DNA from: Vulcanimicrobiota bacterium
Lineage (GTDB): Bacteria; Vulcanimicrobiota; Vulcanimicrobiia; Vulcanimicrobiales; Vulcanimicrobiaceae
Direction: 5' to 3'
Length of the DNA: 64,000 bases
Assembly: GCA_003140215.1 (NCBI GenBank)
Contig: PLJL01000005.1
Coordinates: 1 to 64,000 of the forward strand
The translations under genes were made by a program, and so were the position numbers. The notes beneath the pieces are model-generated. The model was not told the origin of the DNA, ran no database searches, and worked only from the letters and a program-made list of their open reading frames with translations. Of the stretch, positions 26,322 through 37,639 are shown in pieces; position 1 is the first letter of the stretch, and every line of letters begins with the position of its first letter.

Positions 26322-27122
26322 CTACGGCTGCGCGGGCAGCGCCGCAACCAAGAGCGCTTCGCACGCGGTGCGCAACACGTGCGAGAGGCGCGCGGCCTTG
26401 GCGTCGTCCCACAGCGAACGCGAGCCGTCGGCGAGATAGGTCGTCTGGTTGATCTCGATCTGGATCGCATGCACGCGATCGGCCGGGTCACCGTAGTGGC
26501 GCGTGATGTAGCCGCCCTTGAAGCGGCCGTCGACGACGACGGAGTATTGCGAGGGTTTGACGATGCCGAGGATCGCGTCGACCAGCCGGCGATCGCAGGA
26601 GGCGCCGGAGTTCGTCCCAACGTTCACCTGTGGCAGCTCGCCTTCGAACAGCAGCGGCAGCGGGCTCCAGATCGAGTGCGCGTCGAGCAGCAACGCGAAA
26701 CCGTGCTCGGCGCGCAGCCGCGCCAGCTCCTCGCGCAACGCGGCGTGGTAGGGGTCGAAGTAGCGCTCGCGCCGGGCCGCGATCTCTTGCACGCCGGGCT
26801 CCGTACCGGGCTCGTACAGCGCGTCCCCCTCGAAGGTTTCGGTCGCGCACAATCCCGTGGTACGGGCGCCCGGATAGAGCGTCGCGCCCGAGGGGTCGCG
26901 GTTGAGGTCGACCACGTAGCGCGACTGCCGCGCGCGCAGCACGCTCGCCCCCAGCGAGGTCGCGAACGGATAGAGGCGATCGGCGTGCCAGTCGGTATCG
27001 ACCAGCGCGTGCCCCGGCACCGTGAGGCGCGCCGCGATCTCGTCGGGCAGCGACGTGCCGACGTGCGGCGCGCTGATGAGCAGCGGTCCTTTGCCGGGGC
27101 GCAGTTCGAAGACGTCGCTCAT
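26322..27122 (-). CDS. hutG: N-formylglutamate deformylase
   Basis: 266 aa from ATG 27122, overlapping the hutH stop (ATGA). It splits N-formyl-L-glutamate into glutamate and formate, the last step after HutF. Family features: [23 protein letters not shown] (metal), [20 protein letters not shown], and [10 protein letters not shown]. Third gene of the hutU-hutH-hutG unit. Confidence 0.9.
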   Translation of the reverse strand: MSDVFELRPGKGPLLISAPHVGTSLPDEIAARLTVPGHALVDTDWHADRLYPFATSLGASVLRARQSRYVVDLNRDPSGATLYPGARTTGLCATETFEGDALYEPGTEPGVQEIAARRERYFDPYHAALREELARLRAEHGFALLLDAHSIWSPLPLLFEGELPQVNVGTNSGASCDRRLVDAILGIVKPSQYSVVVDGRFKGGYITRHYGDPADRVHAIQIEINQTTYLADGSRSLWDDAKAARLSHVLRTACEALLVAALPAQP

Positions 27123-28641
27123 CGGGCCATGGTGGGCAGCAGATCGGCGACGAGGGGCGTGAAGCGGCCCGCCAGCACCAGCTCGGCGACGCGCGCGATC
27201 TCGGGCGCTAGATAGCGGTCTCCGCTCCCCCCGCCGTCGGGCGCGATCTCGGCCAGCACCGCCTCGAGCGTGTTCGAGGTTCGCAGCGGGCGGCGGAACG
27301 CGATCCCACGAGCCGCGGCGAGTAGCTCGATCGCAACGATGTGCGCCGCATTGCGCACCATGTCGCCCAGCCGCCGAGCACCGTGCGTCGCCATGCTCAC
27401 GTGGTCTTCTTGTCCGGCGCTGGTGGGGATGCTGTCGACGCTGGCCGGATGCGCGAGGCCCTTGTTCTCCGACGCCAGCGCCGCGGCGGTGACCTGCGCG
27501 ATCATGTAGCCCGACTCGAGTCCCGGTTCGGTCGCCAGAAACGCCGGCAGCTGGCTGAAGGTCGGATCGACCAGCAGCGCGCAGCGGCGTTCGCTGATGT
27601 TGCCGATCTCGGCTATCGCCAGCGCGAGCGCGTCGGCGGCCAGCGCGACCGGCTCGGCATGGAAGTTGCCGCCCGAGATCACCTCGCCGGTCTCGGGGAA
27701 GACCAGCGGATTGTCCGAGACCGCATTGGCCTCGTCGACGAGGATCCCGGCAGCGTCGCGCAGCGTGCGCAGACAAGCCCCCAGGACCTGCGGGATGCAG
27801 CGCAGGCTGTAGGGATCTTGCACGCGTCCGCAGTCGCGGTGCGACTCGTTGATCTCGCTGCCCTCGATGAGCGCGCGCACCGCCGCGGCGACGTCGCTCT
27901 GCGACGCGTGACCGCGGACCGCGTGAATGCGCGCGTCGAACGGCTTTACGCTGCCCAGCGCAGCTTCGATCGTGAGCGCTCCCGCGACGAGCGAAGCCGC
28001 CAGCAGGTCTTCGGCCCCGATCAGGCCGCGCAGCGCGAGCGCGGTCGATACCTGCGTGCCGTTGAGCAGCGCCAGCCCTTCCTTCGCGCGCAACTCCGAG
28101 AGCGCGACGCCGGCGGCCGCGAACGCGGCGGCGGCGGGAAGAGCGCGGCCTCCAACGACCGCGTCGCCGACCCCGATCAGCGCCGCAGCGAGATGCGCCA
28201 GCGGCGCGAGGTCGCCCGATGCGCCGACCGATCCCTGGCCCGGGATGACCGGCAGCACGTCGCGCTCGAGGCAGGCCAGCAGCGTTTCGACGATGCTCCA
28301 GCGCACACCCGAATAGCCGCGCGCCAGCGAGTTGAGCTTGAGCGCGATGACCAGCCGCACGACCTCACGCGAGAGCGGCGCACCGACGCCGCAGGCGTGC
28401 GACACGACGAGGTTGCGCTGCAGTTCGGCGAGCTTGTCCTGCGGGATGCGCGTCTGCGCCAGCTTCCCGAAGCCGGTGTTGACGCCGTAGACGCTCGCAT
28501 CTTGGGCCGCGATCGCTGCCACCGTCGCGGCGGCGCGGTCGACGCCGGTCTTGGCCGCGGGGTCGAGCGTGAGCGCGGCATTGTCGCAGAGCAGTGCCCG
28601 TACGTCGGCGGGTCGTAGCTCGCCGGCTCGCAGGTTCACCG

Positions 28642-28645
<4 letters not shown>
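27119..28645 (-). CDS. hutH: Histidine ammonia-lyase
   Basis: 508 aa, GTG start overlapping the hutU stop (GTGA). It deaminates L-histidine to urocanate. The autocatalytic MIO cofactor triad Ala-Ser-Gly sits in [14 protein letters not shown]. Other family segments: [40 protein letters not shown] and [10 protein letters not shown]. Length is normal. Cytoplasmic tetramer in known homologues. Confidence 0.95.
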
Positions 28646-30321
<1,676 letters not shown>

Positions 30322-30439
30322 TCCGGGACCCTCCGCCCAGCTACTCCCGGCCGCAGCGGCGCGGCACCTCTCGCCGCTTGCTTGGCGGAGGAGCGCCCCC
30401 GGACGGGGCCGCATCCTTGACTCCCAGGAGGGACCGCGC

Positions 30440-30994
30440 ATGACCACGCTCCACGGCATCGACGATCTGGTCGTCGCGCTACGGGAGCTCGGCGAGGTGC
30501 TGCAGCCGGTGCGCGTCGCTGCGACGCTGCGCGGTGTCCGGATCGATCCGCGCACGCTCGAGCCGTTCATGACCTGGTCGCCCGGGCGTTACACGCGCAA
30601 CCTCGTCGCGCGCGACTCCGCCTTCGAGCTCATCGCGATCTGCTGGGAGAAAGACGCGCGCTCGATGATCCACGACCACGCCGACTCCGACTGCGCGTTC
30701 GTGCTGCAAACCGGCGCGATCACCTGTGAGAATTACCGGGTCGCGTATCCCGACGGGTTCGAAAAGGGGCCGTGCGATCTGCGCCAGACCACCACGCGCA
30801 CGCTACGCGAAGGCGAGATCGACATGCGGAGCGGCCACCTCTCGGTCCATCGCGTCGGCTCGTGCGACGGCCGCGCCGTCACGTTGCACGTCTACGCCAA
30901 GCCGATCGACGCGTGCACGGTTTTCGACGAGGACGGGACGACGAAGGTCATGCCGTCGCACTACGACACGGCCCCGGCGCCGACAGCAGGATAG
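30440..30994 (+). CDS. Cysteine dioxygenase
   Basis: 184 aa from ATG 30440 behind AGGAGGG. Cupin-fold non-heme iron enzyme that oxidises L-cysteine to cysteine sulfinate. Iron ligands are expected in IHDHADSDC (two His) and SVHRVGS (third His). The Cys in the first motif matches the position that forms the Cys-Tyr crosslink in mammalian CDO. Divergent from hutU with a 118-nt shared spacer, so the two could be co-regulated. Confidence 0.88.
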   Translation: MTTLHGIDDLVVALRELGEVLQPVRVAATLRGVRIDPRTLEPFMTWSPGRYTRNLVARDSAFELIAICWEKDARSMIHDHADSDCAFVLQTGAITCENYRVAYPDGFEKGPCDLRQTTTRTLREGEIDMRSGHLSVHRVGSCDGRAVTLHVYAKPIDACTVFDEDGTTKVMPSHYDTAPAPTAG

Positions 30995-31101
30995 CAAGCG
31001 GCCGGCTATTGCCGCCGGCGCTCGTCGCGCGGGATACTCCATGTATCTAACGGCGCGCGCAACAACGTGCCCGATTTGCTTTACTATCGAGGTGAGGGTG
31101 T

Positions 31102-31632
31102 ATGTCAGCGTTCCGTTCCCGCCGGCTCTTTAGCGCGGCTGCTACCGTTTTTTTCATCGCGACCGTCAGCGTCGCATTCAATGCCTGCGGGTCCAGCGTG
31201 AACTCGGTGACACCGGGCCGTCAGCAGCAAGGCAGCGTTCGACACGTGCAAGACGCGAACGATCCGAAGCCGACCGATCCCGTGACCACGCCGGTGCCGA
31301 CGTCGCCTCCGGATCCGGCATGCAACGGGCTCAGCCCCTCGTCCAGCTGTTTTGGCCCGGGGGCGTCGCCGCCGACGCCGAACTTCAACCCGCAATTCAT
31401 CGACCAGTTCGGCATGGCGTGCGATCCGATGAATCCCAAGAAGACGATGGACGGCTCGATGCAGGTATGCTCGATGAATCCTGGTTGGGATTCTTCCGGG
31501 ACGCCCCTCAATCCGGTGCACAACGGGATCGATCTCTCGAACTATCAACCACAGTGCACCGATATCTACGGCAGCCTGATGAACTCCGCCAGTTACCACC
31601 AATGCTACAAGATGCGGATGTGGGTCAACTAA
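31102..31632 (+). CDS. Secreted or lipoprotein hypothetical
   Basis: 176 aa. N-terminal signal (RSRRLFSAAATVFFIATVSVAF) followed by NACGSS, an imperfect lipobox. A low-complexity Pro/Thr/Asp spacer leads to a ~90-residue C-terminal part with six Cys and several Asn/Pro turns (ACDPMNPKKTMDG, YHQCYKMRMWVN). Disulfides are likely. No family recognised. Confidence 0.5.
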   Translation: MSAFRSRRLFSAAATVFFIATVSVAFNACGSSVNSVTPGRQQQGSVRHVQDANDPKPTDPVTTPVPTSPPDPACNGLSPSSSCFGPGASPPTPNFNPQFIDQFGMACDPMNPKKTMDGSMQVCSMNPGWDSSGTPLNPVHNGIDLSNYQPQCTDIYGSLMNSASYHQCYKMRMWVN

Positions 31633-31654
31633 CGCGCTGAGCGCGGACGAGCTC

Positions 31655-31704
31655 GTCGAAGCGTGAGCGAATTGTGGCTCATGCTTCGACGGGGCTCAGC
31701 ATGA
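31655..31704. repeat. REP-like nested palindrome at the 3' end of the liv operon
   Basis: A 14-bp stem (31655-31668 with 31677-31690, one G:T pair, 8-nt loop) overlaps a second palindrome with arms TCATGC (31679) and GCATGA (31699-31704) around the core TTCGACGGGGCTCA. The same core occurs at 35761. It lies between convergent genes and could terminate transcription. Confidence 0.55.
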
Positions 31705-31737
31705 CAAAAATCACCTGAGCCGCGTCGAAGTGCGGAG

Positions 31738-32985
31738 TTAGCCTCCGCAGGCGTTGCAGGCGGGGTGGGTGCGGTCGTAGACAGGTTGCTTGAGGTACTC
31801 CGCGGGGTTGTAGGTCCAGAACTGCGAGACGTTCGGGTAGGTTTGGACGACGACGTTTTGCAGCTGTGAGCCTTGCTTCTCGACGCGGCGGATGTAGATG
31901 TTCTGTACGGGGTTGCCACGGTCGTCGAGGTGGACCGGACCGCGTGGTGCGTCGGTGATGCGCACGGCGCGCATCGCCTTGACGAACGCCACGGCATCGC
32001 CGGAATTACCCTTCACGGCGGCGAGGCCGCGGTCAAGGTACTGGGCGCCGACGTACGTGCCTTCGGCGTAGTACGACGGTTCGTGACCGTACGCTTTCGT
32101 ATACGCGGCGACGAACTTGTCGTTGGCGGGCGACTTGAGCGCGGCGGTGTATTGCAGCGCCGTGACCATCCCGGCCGCGTCGGGCGTGTCTTGGAGCGTA
32201 CTCTCGTCAGTAGTGTTGCCCTGACAGATCAGCGGCATCTTCAGACCGAACGCTTTGTACTGCTTGACGAAGTTGACCGCGGCCGCACCGGAGTAGCTGC
32301 ACATCACCGCGTCAACGTCACGGGGAAGGGCGGACAGGAACGGCGAGTAGTCCGACGTCACCAGCGGCGTCCAGACTTGTTTGGTGACCTTGCCGCCGTC
32401 GCGTTGGAACGTGTCGACGAAGCCGCCCAGGCTCTCCCAGCCGAAGCTGAAGTCGTAGGCGATCGTTGCGACCTTGCGATACTTGAGCGTCTTGTAGGCG
32501 TAGTCGCCGAGCACGTGCGTCGGCTGGCTGCTGGTCCACTCGGTGCGCACGATATAGTCGCTGGGCGTGCGCTGCGTGATGTCGTCCGACGATACGATCG
32601 GGTAGACCGCAGCGACCTTGTGTTGTTCGATGTAGGGCACGATCGCCGAGCCGACGGCGGCGGAGAGCGGGCCGAACACGACATCGACGTGATCTTGCTC
32701 GACGAGCTTGCGGATCTGCGTGAGGCCGACCGACGGATTGCCTTGGTCGTCGGCGACGTCCACCTCGACCTTCATCCCGCCCAGCGTGTTGTTGTGCTCC
32801 TTGAGGTAGAGCTCGAGCCCTTCTTGCATGTACTTGCCGGGGGCCGCGAAGACGCCGGTCACCGGATACAAAAACCCGATCTTGAAGGTCTTGGCCTGCG
32901 CGCGTGCATCGTGGGTCTGGGCGCCCACGCTTCCCAGCGCGAAAGCGGCCGCGGCGATCGCGGCCAAACGCTTGACGTTGGTCAT
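31738..32985 (-). CDS. Branched-chain-type ABC transporter substrate-binding protein (second copy)
   Basis: 415 aa from ATG 32985, overlapping the stop of the upstream paralogue (ATGA). Signal peptide to about residue 30 (HDARAQ), no lipobox. Periplasmic-binding fold type I, LivJ/K family: KIGFLYPVTGVFAAPGKYMQEGLELYL, VVFGPLSAAVGSAIVP, then KYRKVATIAYDFSFGWESLGGF. The end (YPNVSQFWTYNPAEYLKQPVY) closely matches the neighbour at 32982-34256, marking a tandem duplication. Last gene of the eight-gene operon from 39646. Confidence 0.85.
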   Translation of the reverse strand: MTNVKRLAAIAAAAFALGSVGAQTHDARAQAKTFKIGFLYPVTGVFAAPGKYMQEGLELYLKEHNNTLGGMKVEVDVADDQGNPSVGLTQIRKLVEQDHVDVVFGPLSAAVGSAIVPYIEQHKVAAVYPIVSSDDITQRTPSDYIVRTEWTSSQPTHVLGDYAYKTLKYRKVATIAYDFSFGWESLGGFVDTFQRDGGKVTKQVWTPLVTSDYSPFLSALPRDVDAVMCSYSGAAAVNFVKQYKAFGLKMPLICQGNTTDESTLQDTPDAAGMVTALQYTAALKSPANDKFVAAYTKAYGHEPSYYAEGTYVGAQYLDRGLAAVKGNSGDAVAFVKAMRAVRITDAPRGPVHLDDRGNPVQNIYIRRVEKQGSQLQNVVVQTYPNVSQFWTYNPAEYLKQPVYDRTHPACNACGG

Positions 32986-34256
32986 TTGGTGTACCCCTGG
33001 AAGCTCGGCGAGTAGACAGGCTGTTTGAGATAATCGGCGACCTTGTACGTCCAGAACTGCGAGACGTGCGGATAGGTCTTGATGACGACGTTCCAAGTCT
33101 TGGCGTACTTCGCCGCGTCGCCGCTGGTCGCGACGACTTTGCGCACGTAGACGTTCTCGACCGGCGCACCGTACTGGTCGAGCACCATCGGACCGAACGC
33201 CGACTCCGCGAGCTTGATTTGGCGCACCGCGCCCAGGAACATCCCGGCGTCGCCGGTATTGCCGTGGATCTTGTCGATCGCTTGCCCGATCCATTGCGCG
33301 GCCGTGTAGAAGGAGGTCGCCATGTAGGACGGCAGCACGCCCTCGGCCTTTCCGTACTTGTCGATGAATGCGCGCGTCGGCGCCGCGTCACGCCCTTCGG
33401 CGAAGTGGCCGAAGCTCGTGATCCCCTCCACGATCTCCGGTGCGATCGACCGAATGTTGGACTGGTCGGTGGTCGTCTCGTTGGCGATCAACGGGATCTT
33501 GCTCTTGAGCCCGAGCGAGCTCCACTGCTGCAAGAAGTGCACTGCGTCGGCGCCGACCATCTCGACGAACAGCGCGTCGGGTTTGTCGGCTTGAATCTTG
33601 GAGATGTACGGCGAGTAGTCGGCGGTGCCGAGCGGCGCCCAGACCTGATCGATGATCTTGCCGCCCTTCTCGCTGAACGTCTGCGCGAAACCGCCGGCGT
33701 TCTCGTAGCCGAAGGCGTAGCTGTTTGCCAGCGTTGCGACCTTGCGATACCCTTGCTCGTAGGCCCACACGCCGGCGACGTGCGTCGGCAGGCTCGAGCT
33801 CCAACCCGCGACCTTGATTATGAACGCGCTGGCCTGGCGCTGCGAGAGGTCGTCGGCCGAGACGGTCGGGAGAAACAGCGGGATACGGTGCGCGACCGTG
33901 TACGGCGCGACCGCCAGCCCTTCGTTGGCGAGGTACGGCCCGACGACCACCTGCGCGCCGTCCTGCTCGACGGCGTGCCGGGCTTGGTCGAGCGCATGGG
34001 CCGCATTCGAGGCGGTATCGTAGACGGTAGTCTGAATCGTGCGGCCGCCGGCCTTGCCGCCGTGCTCTTTCCAGAACAGCTCCCAACCGGCCACCATGTC
34101 GTGACCCGCGGCGGCGGCGGAGCCCGACGTCGGCGCGAGCAGCGCCACCTTGATCGGACCCGGGTCGGCCGAGCGCGACGGCGCCGGCGTGACGAGAGCG
34201 AGCGTCGCGAGCGCGACGGCGAGGGCGGCGGTCTTCGCGGTGGTGGATGTCCTCAT
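32982..34256 (-). CDS. Branched-chain-type ABC transporter substrate-binding protein (first copy)
   Basis: 424 aa. Signal peptide (cleavage near SRSAD, ~30), no lipobox. LivJ/K family: VALLAPTSGSAAAAGHDMVAGWELF, VVGPYLANEGLAVAP, KVATLANSYAFGYENAGGF. C-terminal YPHVSQFWTYKVADYLKQPVY mirrors its paralogue. Two binding proteins for a single permease set suggest two related ligands. Confidence 0.85.
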   Translation of the reverse strand: MRTSTTAKTAALAVALATLALVTPAPSRSADPGPIKVALLAPTSGSAAAAGHDMVAGWELFWKEHGGKAGGRTIQTTVYDTASNAAHALDQARHAVEQDGAQVVVGPYLANEGLAVAPYTVAHRIPLFLPTVSADDLSQRQASAFIIKVAGWSSSLPTHVAGVWAYEQGYRKVATLANSYAFGYENAGGFAQTFSEKGGKIIDQVWAPLGTADYSPYISKIQADKPDALFVEMVGADAVHFLQQWSSLGLKSKIPLIANETTTDQSNIRSIAPEIVEGITSFGHFAEGRDAAPTRAFIDKYGKAEGVLPSYMATSFYTAAQWIGQAIDKIHGNTGDAGMFLGAVRQIKLAESAFGPMVLDQYGAPVENVYVRKVVATSGDAAKYAKTWNVVIKTYPHVSQFWTYKVADYLKQPVYSPSFQGYTK

Positions 34257-34290
34257 CGATTCGATCCCTCCGGTATCGGTGCGAGCTGCG

Positions 34291-34992
34291 CTAGATGCCC
34301 AGGAACGTGGTTCGGACCGCGTGGTCGGTGCGAAGGATCTCCGGATCGCCGTGAAACACGACCCGGCCTTTGCTGATGATGTACGCCGTATCCGCGACGG
34401 CCAACGCGAGCGGAAGATTCTGCTCGACCAGGACGATCGCCAGACCGGTCTCTTTGAGCCGGCTCATCGTCGCTTCGAGTTCTCGCACGATAAGCGGCGC
34501 CAACCCTTCCGACGGCTCGTCCATGAGCAGCAAAACCGGGTTGGCCATGAGTGCCCGGCCGATTGCGAGCATCTGTTGCTCGCCGCCGCTGAGCTGCCCG
34601 CCGTAGTTCCCGCTGCGCTCGCGCAAGCGTGGAAACAGCTCGTAGACGGTCTCGGCGGTCCAGCGGCCCGGGCGGCCCGGGACGCCGCCCACGGCGAGGT
34701 TTTCCCGTACCGTGAGCGACGGGAAAATGCGCCGGCCCTGCGGCACGAGGCCGACGCCGCGGCGCGCGATCTCGTGCGACGGAAGCTTCTCGATCGCCTC
34801 GCCGGCGAACGCGACGCGGCCGGTTCGCGGCGGCGTGAACCCGATCACCGACCGGATGAGCGTCGTCTTGCCGACGCCGTTGCGCCCCAGCAGCGCGGTG
34901 ACGGTGCCGCTCTCGGCCTGCATCGAGACGCCCTGGAGCACGTGGCTGTGCTCGTAGTAGGTGTGGATGTCGACGACGTCGAGCAGGCTCAC
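34291..34992 (-). CDS. livF: Branched-chain-type ABC transporter ATPase, LivF-like
   Basis: 233 aa from GTG 34992, overlapping the livG stop (GTGA). Walker A GRNGVGKT, QGRRIFPSLTVRENL, signature LSGGEQQMLAIGRAL, Walker B LLLMDEPSEGLAP, and the canonical LivF switch VLVEQNLPLAL. Works with LivG on the LivH/LivM channel. Confidence 0.9.
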   Translation of the reverse strand: MSLLDVVDIHTYYEHSHVLQGVSMQAESGTVTALLGRNGVGKTTLIRSVIGFTPPRTGRVAFAGEAIEKLPSHEIARRGVGLVPQGRRIFPSLTVRENLAVGGVPGRPGRWTAETVYELFPRLRERSGNYGGQLSGGEQQMLAIGRALMANPVLLLMDEPSEGLAPLIVRELEATMSRLKETGLAIVLVEQNLPLALAVADTAYIISKGRVVFHGDPEILRTDHAVRTTFLGI

Positions 34993-35747
34993 AACTTCCC
35001 ACCAAGATAGATCTCTTGCACGTTCGCGTCGCCGCGAATCGTGTCGAGCGGCCCGTCGGCGACGACGCGGCCATTGTGCAGAACCGTGAGCCGCTCGACG
35101 ACGTCGAACACGACGCCCATGTCGTGCTCGATGAGCACCATCGTCACTCCCTCGCGCTCCGTCTTGAGCATCTCGGTGACGAGCGTTGCGTCGCCGGGGG
35201 CGAGCCCGGCCGTCGGCTCGTCGAGCAGCAGGAGTTTGGGGCGCTGCGCGAGCGCGAGCAGGATCTCGATCTGCCGCTTCTCGCCGTACCCCAGCGTGTC
35301 GACGACGGCGTTCGCGCGCCCCACCAAGCCGACGCGCTCGAGCAGCGCGCACGCCTCGGCGTCACGGGCCCGAAAACGGCTGCGCGGCGCGAGCAGCTGG
35401 AAGCGCTCGGCGCTGTGTGCCTGCAGCGCTAAGACCAGGTTCTCGACGACGGTGAGCCGCGGAAACAGCGTCGTGGTCTGAAACGTTCGCGCCATCCCGC
35501 GGCGCGCCCGGGCATAGGTGCTCAGGCGCGTGACGTCCCTGCCCAGAAACTGCACCGAGCCGCGGGTGGGCGGCAGTTCGCCGGCGATGATGTTGAAGAG
35601 CGTCGACTTGCCCGCGCCGTTGGGACCGATGATCCCGCAGCGCTCGCCGGTGCGGATCGACAGCGAGACGTCTTCGAGCACGCGCACGTTGCCGAAGCGT
35701 TTCGAGACTCCGTCGAGCGCGAGGCAGACGCCGGCGGGCGCGGCCAT
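34989..35747 (-). CDS. livG: Branched-chain-type ABC transporter ATPase, LivG-like
   Basis: 252 aa from ATG 35747 (AGGA 4 nt upstream). Walker A GPNGAGKS, FQTTTLFPRLTVVENL, signature LGYGEKRQIEILLALA, Walker B LLLLDEPTAGLAP, H-loop LIEHDMGVV. Its ribosome site lies inside a REP-like palindrome shared with the end of livM, so the local mRNA fold could modulate its expression (inference). Confidence 0.9.
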   Translation of the reverse strand: MAAPAGVCLALDGVSKRFGNVRVLEDVSLSIRTGERCGIIGPNGAGKSTLFNIIAGELPPTRGSVQFLGRDVTRLSTYARARRGMARTFQTTTLFPRLTVVENLVLALQAHSAERFQLLAPRSRFRARDAEACALLERVGLVGRANAVVDTLGYGEKRQIEILLALAQRPKLLLLDEPTAGLAPGDATLVTEMLKTEREGVTMVLIEHDMGVVFDVVERLTVLHNGRVVADGPLDTIRGDANVQEIYLGGKL

Positions 35748-35786
35748 GTCATCCTGACCGTTCGACGGGCTCACGGGAAGGATCAC
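35748..35786. repeat. REP-like palindrome between livM and livG
   Basis: Arms GTCATCCT (35748-35755) and AGGATCAC (35779-35786) pair at 7 of 8 positions. The interior holds TTCGACGGGCTCA, nearly the core of the element at 31679-31704. It includes the livM stop and the livG ribosome site. Confidence 0.5.
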
Positions 35787-36760
35787 GGTTCCTCGGTCGC
35801 GAGCGCGGCGCGGCGCCCGCGCAGGCGCGCCCACAGCCGCGGTACGAGCGCGACCAGGCCGCCCGGCGCGTACATCACCACGGCGAAGTAGACCAGACCC
35901 AAGATCATCTCCCAGCGCTGCGTCACCGCGCTGAGCTCGTTGCTGAGAAAGACGACGACGAAGGCGCCGAAGAGCTGACCGTAGAGCGTCCCGATGCCGC
36001 CCAAGATCACCATGATAAGGATTTGGGTCGTCTGGTCGAGCGAGAGCGTGACCGGTCCGACGAACTGGTTGTACCAGGCGAACAAGACGCCCGCCATTCC
36101 CGCAAACCCCGCCGACAGCATCAGCGCGAGATACCGGTAGAGCCACACGTTGTAGCCCAGCGCGAGCATGCGGCGCGGCGTCTCCCGGACGCCCTTGAGC
36201 ACCAAGCCGAAGGGCGACCGCACGACGATCAACAACAGCGCGAGCGCGAGCACGAAAAATGCCAAGCAGACGTAGTAGTAGCCGGTGTTCGCGGAGACGT
36301 CGAACGGCCCGACGTGCGGGCGCACGATCCCGGTGATCCCGTTGTCGCCGCCGCTCACCGAGACCCACTGGTAGGCCAGGCCCCAGACGATCTCGTTGAG
36401 CGCGATCGTCATGATGATGAACCCCACGCCTTCGCTGCGCAACGCGACCAGGCCGAAGAGCGCCGCCGTCAGCACCGCTGCGACGATCCCCAGCACGATC
36501 ACCTCGGCGAAGCCGGTGATGTGGAAGCGCGTCGCCCCGATCGCCACGGTATAGGCGCCCACACCGAACAGTGCCGCTTGACTGAAGTTCACGAGGCCGG
36601 TGAAGCCGACGAGCAGGTCGAGGCTCATCGCGACGATCGCAAAGATCCACGTCTGCGTCAGCAGCGAGATGTAGAACGTCGGGACGCCCAAACGCGGCAG
36701 CAGCAGCGCGACGATCAGGCCCGTCGCCGCGGCGATCGCCCAGCGCGTGCGCACGCTCAT
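35783..36760 (-). CDS. livM: Branched-chain-type ABC transporter permease, LivM-like
   Basis: 325 aa from ATG 36760, in the livH stop (ATGA). About ten membrane segments. Family blocks: MSLDLLVGFTGLVNFSQAALFGVGAY, FGLVLKGVRETPRRMLALGYN (ATPase-contact loop), and ILIMVILGGIGTLYGQLFGA. Confidence 0.9.
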   Translation of the reverse strand: MSVRTRWAIAAATGLIVALLLPRLGVPTFYISLLTQTWIFAIVAMSLDLLVGFTGLVNFSQAALFGVGAYTVAIGATRFHITGFAEVIVLGIVAAVLTAALFGLVALRSEGVGFIIMTIALNEIVWGLAYQWVSVSGGDNGITGIVRPHVGPFDVSANTGYYYVCLAFFVLALALLLIVVRSPFGLVLKGVRETPRRMLALGYNVWLYRYLALMLSAGFAGMAGVLFAWYNQFVGPVTLSLDQTTQILIMVILGGIGTLYGQLFGAFVVVFLSNELSAVTQRWEMILGLVYFAVVMYAPGGLVALVPRLWARLRGRRAALATEEP

Positions 36761-37620
36761 AGTTTTCTCCCGAACAACCCTTGCGGGCGGAACGCCATGA
36801 TGAGCGCGACCGGGACGAAGATCGTGAAGTAGGACAGCTCGGGGAACATCGCCTTGCCGAACGCATTGACCAGACCGATCAGCAGGCTGCCCACGAAGGC
36901 CCCCGTCAGGCTGCCCATTCCGCCCACGATGACGACGGCGAAGGCCAGCGGCAGGAGCTCGCCGTCGAGCCCGGGGTAGGCACTGGTGATGGGGCCGCCC
37001 AGCATCCCGCCCAGCCCCGCGATGAGCGCGCCCGCCGCGAAAACGATGTAGAAGGCGCGATTGACGTCGACGCCCAGCCCGCGCGCCATCTCCTCGTCGT
37101 CGACGCTGGCGCGAATGATCACGCCCAGCATCGTGCGCTGCAGCGACAGAAACATGATCGCCGCGATGAGAAAGCTGATCCCGATGAGCGCGAGCCAGTA
37201 CTGGGGGAAGACCAGCGAACCGACGGTGATCGAGCCGCCCAGCATCGCCGGCGGCGCGATGGCGTGCGGGTCTCCGCCCCAACGCGCCAGGATTCCGTCG
37301 TCGAGGATGAGCGCGAAGCCTAAGGTGAGCAGCAGCGACGTGAGCGGGTCGGCGTGATAGCGGTGCAGGAAGGCGCTGTACACCGCCAGCCCCAGCGCCA
37401 TCGTCAACACGCCGCCGGCCAGTCCGGCGAGCCAGAAGTTCCACCCTTGCCCGACCAAGGAGAGCCCGATGTAGGCGCCCAGCAGATAGAACGCCGTCTG
37501 CGCGAGATTGATGATGCGCATCAGCCCGAAGATCAGCGTGAGACCCGAGGCGATCAGAAACAGCAGACTTCCGTAGGCGAGCCCGCCGAGAGCGTTTTGG
37601 ACGTAGAACTGGATGCCCAT
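36757..37620 (-). CDS. livH: Branched-chain-type ABC transporter permease, LivH-like
   Basis: 287 aa. About eight membrane segments; family blocks LTLIFGLMRIINLAQTAFY, GVIIRASVDDEEMARGLGVDV (coupling loop), and VVIVGGMGSLTGAFVGSLL. Preceded by a 19-nt gap from the dehydrogenase-like gene, consistent with one transcript from 39646. Confidence 0.9.
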   Translation of the reverse strand: MGIQFYVQNALGGLAYGSLLFLIASGLTLIFGLMRIINLAQTAFYLLGAYIGLSLVGQGWNFWLAGLAGGVLTMALGLAVYSAFLHRYHADPLTSLLLTLGFALILDDGILARWGGDPHAIAPPAMLGGSITVGSLVFPQYWLALIGISFLIAAIMFLSLQRTMLGVIIRASVDDEEMARGLGVDVNRAFYIVFAAGALIAGLGGMLGGPITSAYPGLDGELLPLAFAVVIVGGMGSLTGAFVGSLLIGLVNAFGKAMFPELSYFTIFVPVALIMAFRPQGLFGRKL

Positions 37621-37639
37621 CGATCCTCGCGCTACACCG

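Noticed and set aside
30995..31101. Hairpin with GCCGGC arms as a terminator after cysteine dioxygenase
   Set aside because: The stem needs a bulge and has no T-run; such palindromes are frequent by chance in this GC-rich DNA.
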